In this document: positions 29,998-31,231 of the stretch, piece by piece | How the letters are laid out: each line of letters opens with the position of its first letter | How positions within the stretch are numbered: position 1 is the stretch's first letter | Assembly (NCBI GenBank): GCA_018817205.1 | Contig: JAHIUE010000096.1 | Coordinates: 1 to 31,231, forward strand | Direction of reading: 5' to 3' | DNA from: Patescibacteria group bacterium | GTDB taxonomy: Bacteria > Patescibacteriota > Microgenomatia > Daviesbacterales > UBA10151 | DNA length: 31,231 nucleotides | Translations under genes and position numbers: made by a program | Notes under the pieces: generated by a model | Databases searched by the model: none | What the model saw: the letters and a program-made list of their open reading frames with translations, nothing else | Told to the model about the DNA's origin: nothing

Positions 29998-30039
29998 GGA
30001 TTAAGAATCTATGCATGATAGCTAGATTTGCATAGATTC
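29977..30039. promoter_or_regulatory. Probable operator: four CTATG(T/C)A sites
   Basis: CTATGTA at 29977-29983 and 29987-29993, CTATGCA at 30009-30015 and its reverse complement TGCATAG at 30029-30035. The last two lie in a perfect 11-bp inverted repeat, GAATCTATGCA (30005-30015) and TGCATAGATTC (30029-30039), with a 13-nt centre. The direct copies are 10 and 22 bp apart, roughly whole helix turns, so they lie on one face. Likely bound by a MerR-like HTH protein, perhaps the product of the gene itself. Confidence 0.65.
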
Positions 30040-30059
30040 GAGCAGACGGACAAGTTTAA

Positions 30060-31231
30060 ATGAATAAAAACTTGTCCAAAAACTACCTCAAAATCGGTCA
30101 AGCCGCCAAAACATTAGGTGTTTCCATTGATACTCTAAGGAGATGGGAAAAGACAGGAAAGATATCCCCCATTAGAACCCCTGGCGGAACAAGACTTTAT
30201 CCTGTATCCCATCTGAAAAAAGTTAACCCTTCCGCCGGTTGGCAGATTGAAGATCTCCAAATTAAAAGTTTAACTACAGGAGAGCTGCTCAACAGAGTCC
30301 GGAAAGACTCAGAAAAACTCAGCGAATCAGATAATCAGACTTTCGGATATTCTGATATATCTGATTTTTCTGCTACACCGAGTCCTTCCGAAAAGAAAAA
30401 GCTTTCTTTCGTTACCAAATTCCTAATCTCAACTGCTGTTTTATCCATCATCACCCTTCTCTTTACCTCCTGGATCACAGCTTCTTATTTAACCAACCCC
30501 AAAGAAACCCAACAGTTTTTCAAAAACAACATCGCTTCCGGCCTTTTATCCCCCTTCCACCTATTAGCCGAAGAGGCCGTTATGGTAATCTCTCCCGGAA
30601 AAGCCAAAGAGCTGGGTTTCATTCAACCAGAAGAACCTCCCCCCTTGTCTACCAACTACCAGCTACAAGCTACCAATCCTAATATCCTCGCCGTCACGGC
30701 GAGTCCTCGGTTTTTAGAGGTTAACTCCGATACCCAAATCAATGGCTCGCTTTTTGTGCGGGACGCTATCAATGGGTTGTCTTTGGAAGCTACTCCTTCT
30801 GCCGGAACCATTGATTTAGTTTCAGGAGACACCACTTTGTCTATAACAAATTCAACCACACTGGATCAAGATGTATCAACTGTCTCTTCTCCTACCTTCA
30901 ACACATTAAACCTTTCGGCTGCAAGCAATCAACTGGTTTTTCAATCCGGAGGCCCGACAGGCACCCTAACCTGGACCCCAACAGCCGCCCGGATCATTAC
31001 CTTGCCCGATGCTACAACTACGCTTGTTGGAATCGACACAGCCCAGACTTTAACCAATAAAACAATATCGGGTTCTTCAAATACTCTTTCCAATATCCCC
31101 AACTCTGCTTTAACCAACAGCAAAGTGACGGTTACTGCCGGTACCAACCTTACTGGCGGCGGAGATATCACTTTGGGCAGTTCGATCACTTTATCTTTAG
31201 AATCTTCTCCTGTTATTTCCGGCGTACTAAA
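30060..31231 (+). CDS. MerR-like HTH fused to a single-pass surface protein with tail-fibre-like repeats (3' end outside window)
   Basis: 390 codons are visible, and the frame is open to the window end. Residues 9-55 form a MerR-type winged HTH (YLKIGQAAKTLGVSIDTLRRWEKTGKISPIRTPGGTRLYPVSHL) with the GGTRLY wing. A charged linker (60-115) leads to one membrane helix at about 119-143. The rest faces outside: LTLPDATTTLVG-type and TAQTLTNKTISGSSNTLSNIPNSALTNS repeats, as in phage tail fibres and CPR surface proteins. This would put a DNA-binding head in the cytoplasm and a fibre outside, a layout like ToxR/CadC sensors. The segment 195-207 is encoded by a heptamer array and the segment 210-215 by a GC palindrome. 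Alternative: the HTH could be a vestige. ATG 30060 has no Shine-Dalgarno. Confidence 0.8.
   Translation, partial: MNKNLSKNYLKIGQAAKTLGVSIDTLRRWEKTGKISPIRTPGGTRLYPVSHLKKVNPSAGWQIEDLQIKSLTTGELLNRVRKDSEKLSESDNQTFGYSDISDFSATPSPSEKKKLSFVTKFLISTAVLSIITLLFTSWITASYLTNPKETQQFFKNNIASGLLSPFHLLAEEAVMVISPGKAKELGFIQPEEPPPLSTNYQLQATNPNILAVTASPRFLEVNSDTQINGSLFVRDAINGLSLEATPSAGTIDLVSGDTTLSITNSTTLDQDVSTVSSPTFNTLNLSAASNQLVFQSGGPTGTLTWTPTAARIITLPDATTTLVGIDTAQTLTNKTISGSSNTLSNIPNSALTNSKVTVTAGTNLTGGGDITLGSSITLSLESSPVISGVL
30650..30677. repeat. Heptamer array (TACCANN) inside the surface protein gene
   Basis: TACCAAC, TACCAGC, TACAAGC, TACCAAT in phase, in frame, encoding TNYQLQATN. The same type as the rplJ array at 9171-9198 (NYQLPT). 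Confidence 0.9.
30687..30703. repeat. GC palindrome in the surface protein gene
   Basis: CTCGCCGT-C-ACGGCGAG, perfect 8-bp arms, in frame just after the heptamer array. Confidence 0.7.

Overview
The window looks like a chromosomal segment of a Candidate Phyla Radiation (Patescibacteria) bacterium, most plausibly of the Microgenomates type. This is inferred from gene content and style, not from a marker phylogeny. Genes are packed with 1-23 bp overlaps and many ATGA start/stop couplings. Clear Shine-Dalgarno sequences are nearly absent, ribosomal proteins carry N-terminal extensions, and surface genes include a sortase, a dockerin-like protein and tail-fibre-like repeats. TGA acts as a stop, so the code is standard.

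Layout. 1-7001 (+): a GH1 glycosidase cut by the window edge, an EamA transporter, a class A penicillin-binding protein, an ASCH-domain gene on the minus strand, then secE-nusG-rplK-rplA. 6987-8864: a flippase-like membrane protein (-) and a secreted dockerin-like protein (+), which split the usual rplA-rplJ neighbourhood. 8871-10336 (+): rplJ-rplL with a good promoter and an L10-type leader, then a small helix-turn-helix gene. 10393-23612 (-): a long co-directional block of leuS, SprT-like protease, comEA-like, short comEC-like, argS, phosphoesterase, ndk, tRNA-Arg, sortase, PEGA/propeller protein, mreB, GT4 glycosyltransferase, WecG/TagA glycosyltransferase and a cupin; a tRNA-Pro (+) lies inside it. 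23852-29908 (+): an F1-ATPase-type operon. 30060-end (+): a surface protein with a MerR-like DNA-binding head, running off the window.

The most unusual system is the F1-type operon. It encodes b-like, delta-like, alpha, gamma, beta and epsilon subunits with intact catalytic motifs, but it has no subunit a. In the place of subunit c it has a secreted, two-helix membrane protein. That protein keeps a c-like polar loop (Arg-Asn-Pro) but has no acidic residue in either membrane helix, and it carries a domain of about 165 residues outside the cell. Alpha lacks its N-terminal delta-docking segment and epsilon lacks its helical C-terminus. This reads as an F1-like motor on a non-ion-translocating base, reminiscent of the F1-like-X0 complexes of mycoplasmas.

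The second unusual feature is a family of degenerate 7-nt tandem arrays at sixteen sites. Several form inverted pairs abutting start codons. Others sit in frame inside rplJ, leuS, the PBP, a glycosyltransferase, the signal peptide of the F1-operon membrane protein and the final surface protein. They resemble in style the heptameric STRR repeats of filamentous cyanobacteria. A third theme is terminator-like hairpins in the leaders of secE, rplJ and the F1 operon.
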